Under the pieces are notes generated by a model, which worked only from the letters and a program-made list of their open reading frames with translations, did no database searches and was not told the origin of the DNA. 64,000 nt of DNA from JACDCA01 sp963810305 (GTDB taxonomy: Bacteria; Acidobacteriota; Vicinamibacteria; Vicinamibacterales; 2-12-FULL-66-21). The DNA lies in NCBI GenBank assembly GCA_963810305.1, contig CAWEMY010000003.1, forward strand, positions 1 through 64,000. The letters are read 5' to 3'. Shown here in pieces: positions 35,673-45,599 of this stretch; position 1 is the first letter of the stretch, and the number at the start of each line of letters is the position of its first letter. The position numbers and the translations under genes are program-made.

Positions 35673-37329
35673 CTACCCGGCCCCTGATCCGCCTCCTCCC
35701 GCGGCGCCTCCACCGCCAGCGCCCCCGCCCGTACCTGCGCCGCCGTGGCCGACGAAGGCGACGAAACCGGTGTTCGCGTCGGCGGCAGACGCAGCGTGGA
35801 ACCAGGGCGGCAGGTGCGCCGCGCGATCCTTGAAAATCTTGGCCCACGCGGCCGCGAGGCCGAGTGCGACGGCGAGGGGAAGCAGGTCGCCCGGCGATCG
35901 TCCGCCGGTCCAGTCGGCGCGACGCAGATCCTTCGGAACGTCACGCAGCTGTTTCTGGTAGGCGCGCCACGCCTCGGCCCGCCGGACGCCCAGATTTGAG
36001 AGCGGCGTGTGCGCCGCCGAGAAAATGAAACTGGTCACAGCCAGAATCGCGATGGCCAGCGGCACGAGAAACGGCCACGGACCTATGCGGTCCACAACAA
36101 CGATAGCCGGAACGAGCGCAATCCCTGCGAGGATGAGCAGAACGATCCCCGACCACGTTGTAGCGGCGGCGTATCTGTCGCCGCCCTTCGTCGAACAGAC
36201 CCTCGTCGGTCATCTCTCGCACGACGATCGCCTTGAGTTTCGAGAAGTGACGGACCAGGTGCGTCCGAGCCTTGTCCAGGGGGACCTCACGCTCGGACGC
36301 GCCTTTCGCGCTGAACACTTCGTGCAGCAGCGCCTGTTCGTGGGGCGCCAGCGGGCGTGAAGCGTGCCCTTTCCTGATCGTGAACTTGCGCTGGCCGAAG
36401 GCGCCCTTGGCCTCCTCGCGAATATCGATGATGCCGCGCGAGGCCAGCGCGAAGAGCGTGCCCATCGCATGTTCGAGGTGCAGGCTTCCATTGGTCGTCA
36501 ACGCACCCGCAATGGCCGGGGCCGCGGAGTCCGGAGGCCCGGCAAACACACGGGCGGTCTGGATGTCACGCGGTGGCGAATCGTAGTTCTGCCGGATGCC
36601 GAACAGGACGACGAGGCCGGCAAAAAAAACAATCGCCGCGGCGATAGCCGCGGGCCGCCGGTATCCCTCATGCCGCAGCTGCCGCTGCTGCCACGCCGGC
36701 GTCACGTCGATGACGCTGCCCCTCGGCATGCGCGTCCAGACTTCGAACCAGCCGTTCTTTCCAATGTCGTTCGCGGTCACGAGGACTCGGGCGTCGGAGT
36801 GCGTTTCGGTCCACGTCGTTACCCGGCGCATCTCGACCGTGGGCGGTTCGGCCGGTGTGGACGGAAGGACGACTTCGATCCGGCTCGATTCGATGCGGTA
36901 ATCATGCTCCGTCGGCAGGGCACGCCAGGGGATCAGGTCCCGCTCGTTTGCCGCCCGTGCGACACCCTTGGCGATGTAGGTCAGTTCGAACGTGTGTGTC
37001 GACGGCTCGGTCTTCGGGAAGTGCCACTCCACACGCAGGCCGTTCTTTCGCTTGACCTCCACCTGGCCCGGCTCTTCGCCGACCGGGAACGCGCGGCCGT
37101 CCATCGACGCGCTGACGAAATCGATGCCGTCGGTCCGCCTGGTCGGAATCGTCCGGTAGAAGAAGGTGAACGTCCCTTCCTCGAAGCGGATGACGATTGT
37201 CTCGGTGACCCGCAGCGATCCGCCTTTCATTACTTCGATGCGCGAGTCGAAGCGTTCGGCGGTGTAGTCCTTGGCGTAGGCCGCTGCCGGAAGGATCGCG
37301 AGCACCAGAGCGGTCAGCAAAGTGCGCAT
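35673..37329 (-). CDS. DUF2207 membrane protein (frameshifted)
   Basis: Signal peptide (MRTLLTALVLAILPAAAYA), then an extracytoplasmic DUF2207 domain (RFDSRIEVMKGGSLRVTETIVIRFEEG...FYRTIPTRRTDGI). A membrane helix AIAAAIVFFAGLVVLFGI, a cytosolic domain (PAIAGALTTNGSLHLEHAMGTLFALASRGIIDI) and further helices follow. The frame breaks at CCCC 36147-36150. Correcting it gives IVLLILAGIALVPAIVVVDRIGPWPFLVPLAIAILA across the break as two helices (IVLLILAGIALVPAIVVV, FLVPLAIAILAVTSFIF). The C-terminus is Gly-rich. About 550 residues. Function of the family unknown. Confidence 0.85.
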
Positions 37330-37341
37330 GCGAACATCATA

Positions 37342-37387
37342 GCGGGATGCGGGATGCGGGGTGCGGATGGGGATTCATAGTTCATCG
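37342..37387. repeat. Heptamer array GCGGGAT with GTTCATC-like tail
   Basis: Two exact GCGGGAT units and two variants (37342-37369), then ATTCATA and GTTCATC (37373-37386). GCGGGAT is a rotation of the complement of the CATCCCG unit found inside addA. Confidence 0.7.
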
Positions 37388-37407
37388 TTTCTTTGTATGC
37401 TGCGGAG

Positions 37408-38792
37408 ATGAAGTACGCGCGCCTTCCGCTGCTGGCCCTGGCGGTCGTCACAACGTCCGTCACACTCCCCGCGCAGACCCGGCCTGGGGCAGTGACGGTC
37501 CCGGTCGAGTATCACAAGCTCGAGAACGGACTGAAAGTCGTTCTCTCGCGCGATGCCTCCTCACCAACCGCCGTGGTCGGCGTGTATTTCAATATCGGAT
37601 TCCGCATCGAGCCGAGGGACCGCACCGGCTTTGCCCATCTCTTCGAGCACATGATGTTCCAGGGCTCGCAGCATCTCGGCAAGAATGCGTTCAGCGGCCT
37701 GGTCGAGTCGAACGGCGGCATTCTCAACGGATCGACTCGCTTCGATTTCACGAACTACTTCGAGATCGTTCCCAGTCATACCGTCGAAACCATGCTGTGG
37801 GGCGAAGCCGACCGCATGCGCGGTTTGAACATCACGCAGGAAAACCTCACCAACCAGCAGGGGGTCGTCAAGAACGAGGTCAAGGTCAACGTGCTCAACC
37901 AGCCGTACGGCGGGTTCCCCTGGCTGGACCTGCCTCAGGTGGCGAACACCAACTGGTACAACGCCCACAATTTCTACGGGGACCTGGAGCATCTCGACGC
38001 GGCAACGTTGGCCGACGTCCAGCAGTTCTTCAAGACCTACTACGCCCCGAACAACGCCGTACTCGTCGTGACCGGGGACATCGACACTGCGCAGACGCTC
38101 GGGTGGATTCGAAAATATTTCGCGGATATCCCTGCTTCGAAACTGCCGCCCGAGCCCGACATCGAGGAGCCGCGCCAGGAGAAGGAGAAGCGGACGAACC
38201 GGGACGACCCTCTGGCGAACCGGCCCGCACTCGCTCTGGGTTATCACCACCCGGACCGAAAGACCCCGGAGTTCTTCGCGATGGGCCTCATCGATCAGTT
38301 GCTGGTTCAGGGGGAAGACAGCCGCCTGCACGAGTCGCTCGTTCAGAAGCGCGGCCTCACTGGCGCGGTGTCTGGCGGCGCCAATCCGGGTCTCGGCAGC
38401 ATGTTCGATATCAAGGGACCGACCCTGTGGACCGTGTATCTGATCCACGACGCCGCGAAGTCCGCTGACGAGATCATCAAGGCGATCGACGACGAGATCG
38501 CCCGGCTGCAGAACACCCCGTGACCAGGGAGGAGCTGGAGCTCGCGCTGGTCAAGCAGCGGTCGCAGCTCTACGCCGAGCAGGAGCAATTCGTCCGGTTC
38601 GGCCGCGCCAACCTGCTGGCGTCGTATGCACTCTTCGATGACAACCCGGGCAAGATCAATACCCTGGAGGATGAGTTCCGCAAGGTGACACCGGAACTGA
38701 TCCAGAAGACGGCGCGCGAGTATCTGCGTCCGACCAACCGCACCGTGCTGACGATCACGCCGAAAGGGAAGTGGGAGCATGTGTCGTCTTGA
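37408..38792 (+). CDS. M16 family zinc metallopeptidase, catalytic subunit (frameshifted)
   Basis: Secreted or periplasmic insulinase-family peptidase of about 460 residues. Signal peptide (ALAVVTTSVTLPAQ). The inverted zinc motif HLFEH spans residues 77-81 (GFAHLFEHMMFQGS), and the distal glutamate is in the NEV segment of GVVKNEVKVNV. The frame breaks at CCCC (38516-38519). Adding one C gives LQNTPVTREELELALVK and the frame closes at 38792, overlapping the next gene by 14 nt. With the second gene it forms the two-subunit arrangement typical of bacterial M16B. Confidence 0.9.
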
Positions 38793-40176
38793 TTGTCGCG
38801 CGATCAGTCCTCTCTGTTGTGTGCGCATCCTCTGCTCTGTCCTGCCGGCACAGTTTCCGTCGGAGCCGCCGAAGCCCGGGGCGCCGAAAGACTTCCGCGT
38901 CCCGGAGCCGAAACGCTTCACCCTCGACAACGGTCTCGAAGTCGCGCTGGTCCAGTGGGGGAACATGCCGAAAGTGCGTGTGACCCTCAGCGTCCGCACC
39001 GGTAACGCGTTCGAAGGCGCGGGCGAAGTCTGGCTCGCGGACCTCACTGGTGATCTGATTCGCGAAGGGACCGCTGCGCGCAACGCGACTCAGGTCTCGC
39101 GCGAAGCGGCCCGGATGGGTGGCGCGCTGAACATCAGCGTCGGCAGCGATTCGACCACGATCGGCGGCGACGTATTGAGCGAGTTCGGCCCCCAGATGGT
39201 GGAGCTGGTTGCTGACGTCGTCCAGCATCCGCGATTTCCCAGCGCAGAGCTCGAACGGCTGAAGACCAACCTGTCGCGGAATCTTGCGGTCTCGCTCAGC
39301 CAGCCGCAGCAGCTTGCGCTCCAGAAGTTCCGCGCCGTCCTCTATGGCGATCATCCGTACGGACGGGTTTTCCCGACCGACGCCATGATCCAGGGATTCA
39401 CGACGGAGCAAGCGCGAAAGTTCCATGCGGTCAGTTACGGCGCAGTGCGCTCGCGGCTCTACGTGGTCGGGCAGTTCGACGCACCGGCGGTCGAGGCGAT
39501 GATCCGAAAGTCGTTTGCTGGATGGAAAAAGGGGACGCCGGCCGTCCCGCACGCGCCGAAACCGGTGACGAAACGCGCGGTGCACCTGATCGATCGGCCG
39601 GAGGCGCCGCAGTCGACGATCATCCTCGGGGTGCCGGCAGTCGATCCGTCGCACCCCGACTTCGTCCCCCTGACTGTCATGGACGCGCTGCTCGGCGGCG
39701 CGTTCGCTTCGCGGATCACGAAGAACATCCGTGAAGACAAGGGCTACACCTACTCGCCTTACAGCGAACTGTCCACCCGCTATCGCGACACCTACTGGGC
39801 GCAGAATGCCGACGTCACAACCGCGCAAACCGGGTTGTCGTTGAAGGAGATCTTCGCGGAGATCGACCGCTTGCAGAAAGACCCGCCGTCGGACCAGGAG
39901 CTGAAGGGTATCCAGAACTATCTGGCGGGCACTTACATCCTTCAGAATTCGAGCCGCGGCGGCATCACGGCGCAACTGCAGTACGTGGATCTTCACGGCC
40001 TGCCGGCGACCTACCCGAACACGTACGTGAAGCAGGTTTATGCGGTCACGTCCCAGCGCGTCACCGACGTTGCAAGAAAATACCTGAAGGACGACCAGGC
40101 CACCATCGTCGTCGTCGGCGACCGAAAAGCGATCGAAGAGCAGCTGAAGCCCTACGGGACGATCATCGATAAATAG
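38779..40176 (+). CDS. M16 family protein, non-catalytic R/Y subunit
   Basis: 465 residues. Homologous to the preceding gene but the HxxEH motif is replaced (WLADLTGDLIREG), so it cannot bind zinc. It keeps the substrate-binding GYTYSPYSELSTR segment with Arg and Tyr typical of the partner subunit. PKDFRVPEPKRFTLDNGLEVALVQ opens the mature domain after a short, unclear secretion signal. It overlaps the catalytic subunit gene, so a 1:1 complex is likely. Its stop TAG is the first part of a REP-A palindrome. Confidence 0.9.
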   Translation: MCRLDCRAISPLCCVRILCSVLPAQFPSEPPKPGAPKDFRVPEPKRFTLDNGLEVALVQWGNMPKVRVTLSVRTGNAFEGAGEVWLADLTGDLIREGTAARNATQVSREAARMGGALNISVGSDSTTIGGDVLSEFGPQMVELVADVVQHPRFPSAELERLKTNLSRNLAVSLSQPQQLALQKFRAVLYGDHPYGRVFPTDAMIQGFTTEQARKFHAVSYGAVRSRLYVVGQFDAPAVEAMIRKSFAGWKKGTPAVPHAPKPVTKRAVHLIDRPEAPQSTIILGVPAVDPSHPDFVPLTVMDALLGGAFASRITKNIREDKGYTYSPYSELSTRYRDTYWAQNADVTTAQTGLSLKEIFAEIDRLQKDPPSDQELKGIQNYLAGTYILQNSSRGGITAQLQYVDLHGLPATYPNTYVKQVYAVTSQRVTDVARKYLKDDQATIVVVGDRKAIEEQLKPYGTIIDK

Positions 40177-40210
40177 GCCGGCTCGAAGGCCGGCTAAAGC
40201 CGGCCTCTAC
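40174..40210. repeat. REP-A pair between convergent genes
   Basis: Overlapping REP-A copies around GGCCGGCTAAAGCCGGCC. The left edge TAG (40174-40176) ends the M16 gene on the plus strand, and the right edge CTA (40207-40209) ends the ADOP gene on the minus strand. Confidence 0.9.
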
Positions 40211-42660
40211 CGGCGTAGTGTTTCGATCGGATCCAGCGCGGCGGCGCGGCGCGCCGGGTTGACGCAGGCGATCAACGCCACGATTGCGAGAAACGCGGGC
40301 ACCGCTGCAAACGTCGGCAGATCGAGCCGCGTCACGCCGTAGAGCAGCCGTTCCAGCAGCCGTGTCAGAAACACCGCTCCGGCGAGACCGAGGGCGACAC
40401 CCGCCATGGTCATCATCAGCCCCTGCCTGAGCACGAGACTCACGATCGCTGCACGGCGGGCGCCGAGCGCCATCCGGATGCCGATCTCCTGCCGGCGCTC
40501 GGTGACCATCAGGGAGATCGTTCCGTAGATGCCGATGGCGGCCAGCGCCAGCGCCAGCGCGGCAAAGCTGGCGAGAAGCGCCGTGGTGAAGCTGCGCTCT
40601 GACAACGCCTCCGTCGTTACTCGCTCCATCGTCCGCACCTCCGACACCGGCAGGTTGGGATCCATGGAACGCACCGCCGCGCGCAGCGCGGGGGCGAGCG
40701 ACATCGGTGCGGAATCGGCGCTGATCACGATCGTCATCGCGCGAGGGACGCCTTCCGTCTCGCGGGCGACTTGCGCGTGGGGCAGGTACATTTCAGTCCG
40801 CGGCTGCTCGAGGATCGTGTTATGCCGAACCGCTCCGACGATACCGACGATCGTCAACCACGGCTGGTTCCTGGTTCCGAGGTGGAATCGCTTCCCGAGC
40901 GCGTCCTCGCCGGGCCAGTACTTGTCGGCCATCGTCTTGCTGATGACCACCACCAGCGGTGCGCTCTCATCGTCAGTCTTGGTCAGGAGCCGCCCGCGGA
41001 GCAGCTGGAGGCCCATGACTTCGAAGTAGCCCGGGGTCGCGTACTGGAAGTCGCCGTTGGGGTTCTCCGCCGGGGCATAGGGACGCCCTTCGATCGTGAT
41101 CGACCAGTTCCCGATCGTCCGCGCGAGCGGGAGGATGCGGACTGCGCCCGCGGCCCGGACACGCGGCGTTTGTTCGAGCCGATCGAGCAACTGGCGGTAG
41201 AAGCCGACGACGCGCTGGGCGTCTGGATAGTCGCGAGTCGGGAGCTGCAACTGCGCGGTCAGGATGTCGGCGGTCCGGTAGCCGAGGTCTACCCGATTGA
41301 CGGCGATCAGGCTGCGCGTCAACAAGCCAGCGCCCACGACGAGAACAACCGACAGCGCAAACTGCATGACGACGAGCCCGCGTCGCGCAGCGAGACGGCC
41401 GCGGCCGGCGGTGCCGCTGCGGCCGCCCCCGTCCTGCAGCGCCGACGTCAGATTCGGCCGTGACAGCTGCAGCGCAGGGGCGAGTCCGAAGAGGAGACCC
41501 GCGCCGAGCGATAGAATCGCCGCGAACCCGAGGACGCCGAGATCCACCGTCGCCTCCCCGACCCGGGGCACGTGCGCCGGCCGCATCACGGCGATCGCCT
41601 GCAGCCCACTCCAGGCAAGCACCGCGCCGAGAGCACCGCCGCAGATTGCCAGGAGGATGCTTTCGACGAGCAGCTCCCGCACCAGCCGCGAGCGCCCCGC
41701 CCCGAGCGCCGCGCGGATGGCAACATCGCGGGTGCGCACGTCAGCTCTGCTGAGCAGAAGGTTCGCGACATTCGCGATGGCAATCAGCAGGACGAATGCC
41801 ACCGTGCCCAGGAGAATCAACATCGGTGTCCGGACGGTCCCGGTGATGAACTCGTCCAGCGGCACCGCGGCACGGGCGAACGGGTTTCCAGGCTCGTCGT
41901 GCACGTAGCCGGCCTGGACCCAACGGCGCCAGAGGACCGCGAGCTCGCTCGTCGCCGAGGCGGGCTGCGCTTCGGGGCGAAGTCGTGCGACGACGATCGC
42001 ACTCCTGTCGCCCCAGTCACCGGGGTTCGCGGGATCGATGGTGTAAGGGTAGAAGGCTTCCGTCGGACGATCGTTGCGGTAATCCAGCGGCAGGCGGAAG
42101 GAACGGTCCATGACACCAATTACTGTCCTCGGCGTGCCCTGAATCAGCACCGTTGTCCCGACCACCGAATGATCCGCGCCGAATCGACGGGTCCAGAGGG
42201 CGTGCGAGAGGATGACGACATCGTTGCTTCCGCCGCGCGTGATGTCTGCGCTCGCGAACGTCCGTCCGAGCGCCGGCGTAGCACCGAGCGTCTCGAACAG
42301 TTCCGGTGTGACCGCCGCCAGCCGGACTCGCAAGGGTTCCTCGCCCCCGGTGAGGTTTGCCTCGGTCTGAACGAAAGCCGAGACACGCTCGAAGCTCGAG
42401 GCGTCACGCTGATAGCTGAGGACCTCCCGGTCCGACAGCCACGTAGTCGATCCCTCACCCCGTGTGGTGTCCCACACGATCACGAGCCGATTGGTATTGG
42501 CGTACGGCAGCGGTTGCAGGATGACCGCTCGGAGAATGCTGAAGATGGCAGTGTTCGCGCCGATCCCGAGAGCGAGCGTGAGGACGGCCATACCCGTGAA
42601 GGCGGGCTGTCGTACGAGTTGGCGTACCGCGCTCCTGAGATCCTGACGGATGCGTTCCAT
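40207..42660 (-). CDS. ADOP/MacB-like duplicated permease 4, without PadR or prefix
   Basis: 817 residues. It begins almost at once with a MacB unit (LVRQPAFTGMAVLTLALGIGANTAIF) and lacks the helical prefix of permeases 1-3. LLSRADVRTRDVAIRAALGAGR and the second unit's RRQEIGIRMALGARR mark the two FtsX parts. It ends NPARRAAALDPIETLRR. Complete in one frame. No PadR gene adjoins it. It is flanked by REP-A elements on both sides (40174-40210 and 42739-42763). Substrate unknown; no ATPase is adjacent. Confidence 0.88.
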   Translation of the reverse strand: MERIRQDLRSAVRQLVRQPAFTGMAVLTLALGIGANTAIFSILRAVILQPLPYANTNRLVIVWDTTRGEGSTTWLSDREVLSYQRDASSFERVSAFVQTEANLTGGEEPLRVRLAAVTPELFETLGATPALGRTFASADITRGGSNDVVILSHALWTRRFGADHSVVGTTVLIQGTPRTVIGVMDRSFRLPLDYRNDRPTEAFYPYTIDPANPGDWGDRSAIVVARLRPEAQPASATSELAVLWRRWVQAGYVHDEPGNPFARAAVPLDEFITGTVRTPMLILLGTVAFVLLIAIANVANLLLSRADVRTRDVAIRAALGAGRSRLVRELLVESILLAICGGALGAVLAWSGLQAIAVMRPAHVPRVGEATVDLGVLGFAAILSLGAGLLFGLAPALQLSRPNLTSALQDGGGRSGTAGRGRLAARRGLVVMQFALSVVLVVGAGLLTRSLIAVNRVDLGYRTADILTAQLQLPTRDYPDAQRVVGFYRQLLDRLEQTPRVRAAGAVRILPLARTIGNWSITIEGRPYAPAENPNGDFQYATPGYFEVMGLQLLRGRLLTKTDDESAPLVVVISKTMADKYWPGEDALGKRFHLGTRNQPWLTIVGIVGAVRHNTILEQPRTEMYLPHAQVARETEGVPRAMTIVISADSAPMSLAPALRAAVRSMDPNLPVSEVRTMERVTTEALSERSFTTALLASFAALALALAAIGIYGTISLMVTERRQEIGIRMALGARRAAIVSLVLRQGLMMTMAGVALGLAGAVFLTRLLERLLYGVTRLDLPTFAAVPAFLAIVALIACVNPARRAAALDPIETLRR

Positions 42661-42738
42661 GGGTTGCTCCGTGACCTGCGGCCCGCTGAGAGGCGGGCCT
42701 CACCGTTTGACGGGACGCGGCGCACAAGGGTTGGAAAC

Positions 42739-42763
42739 AGGCCGGCTAAAGCCGGCCTCTACC
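42739..42763. repeat. REP-A copy downstream of the M14 gene
   Basis: AGGCCGGCTAAAGCCGGCCT followed by CTACC. It lies between the start of ADOP-4 and the end of the M14 gene, which are on the same strand. Confidence 0.88.
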
Positions 42764-42765
42764 GA

Positions 42766-45422
42766 CTACGGCAGCGCAGCGGGGAACAGGACGTTGAACA
42801 GCAGCTTGAACGTGCCGTGGGGCTGCGCGCGCTGCAGGATCTCGGGGCCGTAGAGCAGTACACGTCCTCGCCCGACGGTCGCTTCGGCGGCGATGACTCC
42901 CTTGTTCAAGTACTTCTGACCCCACGCCCAGCCGCTGTGCAGCGGCGTGTCGGTGTCGAAGCTGGCGATCGCCCGAACCCCCGGACCGGTAATCCGGAAC
43001 ACCGGACTGTTATCGAAGAAGAAGTCCGTCCGCTCGCTCATGCCGGCGGCCGCCGCATGCTTGGTATCCACCTTCGCGGTGAGCACCGACCCTGGAACGA
43101 AGTACTTGGAACGCGGCAGCGGCTTGCCGTCCTCGACGAGATGGTCTTGCACCGGAAGCTTGAAGTGCGCGGCAAGGTTGGCGGCGAAGCTGCCGATCGC
43201 GACGATCGTGCCGCCAGCTTCCACGAACGCGCGAAGTTGCGGCATGGTTTTCTCCGCCGTCATGCGCCCGAGTTGTTCGTGGTATTCCGCAGGCACGTCC
43301 GCCTCGGTCAGCTCACGCCTCTGGCCGGTCTGCCCGGCTCCACCACCGCGGCCTGCCCCGGCAGGTGCGGTCGCGGGCGGGATCGCGCCATCCACGAAAA
43401 TCAGGACGTCGTACTTGGCGTTCAGACTACCGGCATCGAGCTCACGCGCGAACACCCGTGAGAACGGAAACTCGAATTGTTCCAGGATCCAGCGCGTCCA
43501 TCCCGACGGGATAGAGCCGCCGTACTGGTCCCAGAGACCGATGCGGGATGGCGAAAGACGTGGCGGCGCCGACGCGAAGTCGACCTTCACGGGTTGGAAG
43601 CTGACACCGAGCTCCGCCGCCACTTTCTGCAGCCGCGTAATCGTGGCGGTGGTGGGCGCCAGCAGAAAGTCGGCGCCGGCCGCGGAAACCTGCTCACCAA
43701 GCACCATGAGGCGGTTCACCGCGCGGAAGGCATCGTTGGTCGCGCGGCTCAACGTATAGCCGGTCGCATCCGCCAGGGTTCCGACTCGCCCTTGCGGCGG
43801 GCGGACATTCCATGTGGGCACCCGCTCGAACGGTCCCGTGAACGGTTCGAGGATCCGGTCGAACTTCACTCCCATTTGAAACGCGAGCGTCCAGCCGGCG
43901 TTGTCGTAGGGCGGCGTCGGCGCGGCGCCAGGATACGGGATCACATTGGGATGATCCTGCGGTTCGAACATGTCGAGAACGTGCGGACGGAATGCCTGCG
44001 CGGTGAATACGACGAACGAGCCGACCGGATACTTCTTTTCGGCGACGGTGAAGTCCGCCGTTGCGCGGTGGACGGTGACGTTGACCTCACGTAATGCGTT
44101 GATGAACTTCACTGCCGTCGGGAAGTCCGGCTGATCGGCGGGAATGATGTAAGCCCGCGGATCGCGCAACTCCGGCTTGCGGAGGTCCTCCCAGGTCACT
44201 CCCTCCTTCACACGGGCAGGGGACGGCGTCCAGGTGTCTTCATTGCCGCGCTGGATCGCACGCTGCCCCATCTTGTAGATGTTGAAGAGCAGCAGCTCGC
44301 GGTTGCGCGACGCGTAATCGAGCACCGCCCGGTTGAATGAGAGCGAGTAGTCAACCGATTGCCAGAACTTCCACTCCTGCGGCGCAATCGGGAACGGCTG
44401 GTCGCGATTGGGAAGCTGCCGCTGCGCGACAAACGGAATACGCATCGGCGTCGGGCTGCCGATCGTCTCGGTGAGGATCGCGATGATGTTGTGGAAGTTT
44501 CCGGTGTTCCTGATCCCGCCGTTCCACCATCCGTCATATGCGCCACCGGACGCCATCGTGGCGCCCGGCTTCCCCTCGGTCGCGAGCCGTTGATGGAGGT
44601 GGGTGCCGACGGCCTGGAGCCCGAGAATCAGCAGCGGATCGAGGTTGTAGTTGTAGGGATCGCGCTGGGGAGAGGACCACACCACCGTGCCTGCCGGGCC
44701 GCTCTGGTGGTGGTTGTACAGAATCTGTGGATACCAGTCGTGATAGAGGACGCGGTTGATGTTCTCGGTTTCGACCTGGGTGGAGGCAAAGAAGTCGCGA
44801 TTGTTGTCGTGGCCGATGTACTTCTGATAGAGGCGCGGAAGCCCTGAAAGCGTCCGTTCGGTCGGCGTCTCGGTGCGCATATACCAGTCGGCGACCAGAT
44901 CGTTGCCGTCTGGATTGGCGTGCACGAACAGGATCACGCAATCCTCGAGAAACCGCATCGTCTCATCGTCAGTCCGGCTCACCATCTCGAAGATCATCTG
45001 CGTGAGCTGCTGGGCGCCGAGGGTCTCGGTGGCGTGCAGCCCGCCGTCGATCCAGACGACGGCTCTGCCCTCGCGTGGCGATGAGCCGGGCCTGCTCATC
45101 GGTCAGCCCCTCGGCCAGTGCCATCCGCCGCGAGATCTCCTTCAGGCGCGCGAGACGCTTGTGGTTTTGCGGCGATGTGACGATCGCCATCAGCTGTGGC
45201 CGGCCTTCAGCGGTCTTCCCGATCTCCTGAACGACGAGCCGCTCCGACTGCGCGTCCAGCTTTCGCCAGTACTCCGCGATCTGCTTGTAGTTGGCGAGCT
45301 GATAGTCGTCGCCGAGACTGAACCCGAAGTGTTCCTTGGGCGTACTGATGATCTTCACCTGCCCGGTGACCGCTGACGCTGAGGACGACGATCGAGAGGA
45401 GGGAGATGACGGCCTTCGTCAT
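42766..45422 (-). CDS. M14 family zinc carboxypeptidase (two frameshifts)
   Basis: About 885 residues. Signal peptide (MTKAVISLLSIVVLSVS), then YKQIAEYWRKLDAQSERLVVQEIGKTAEGRP, a standard M14 opening. Zinc motif HATE (GGLHATETLGAQQ) with downstream DWYPQILYNHHQSG as likely third ligand region. A long C-terminal part follows, with a late glutamine-amidotransferase-like segment (VEAGGTIVAIGSF). Breaks near 45371 (after SVS) and 45078 (after RLIA; removing one base gives REGRAVVWIDGG). Both repairs restore conserved text. It is divergent from addB. Confidence 0.85.
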
Positions 45423-45431
45423 CAGGCGAGT

Positions 45432-45545
45432 ATAGCGGGGCGCGGGGCGCAGGGCGCGGCGCGCGGATCGCGGCGAACTTGAGAATCGCGATCTGAGTTG
45501 TGAATTCATCGTTCTGCGTTCATAGTTGATAGTTCATAGTTCAAC
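45432..45545. repeat. Two heptamer arrays: GCGGGGC and GTTCATA
   Basis: 45435-45476: six GC-rich units (GCGGGGC twice, then variants). 45504-45545: six units including GTTCATA twice, GTTGATA and GTTCAAC. They fill most of the divergent gap between the M14 gene and addB, so the addB promoter must lie within or beside them. Confidence 0.75.
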
Positions 45546-45599
45546 GGCTGCGCGCGCGGCCGATCACGGTGACCCGGCACGGCGTCCGGGAGGAGTTCG

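Noticed and set aside
41572..43461. 629-codon open frame on the plus strand
   Set aside because: Antisense across two genes (ADOP-4 and M14); spans a gene border, so not real.
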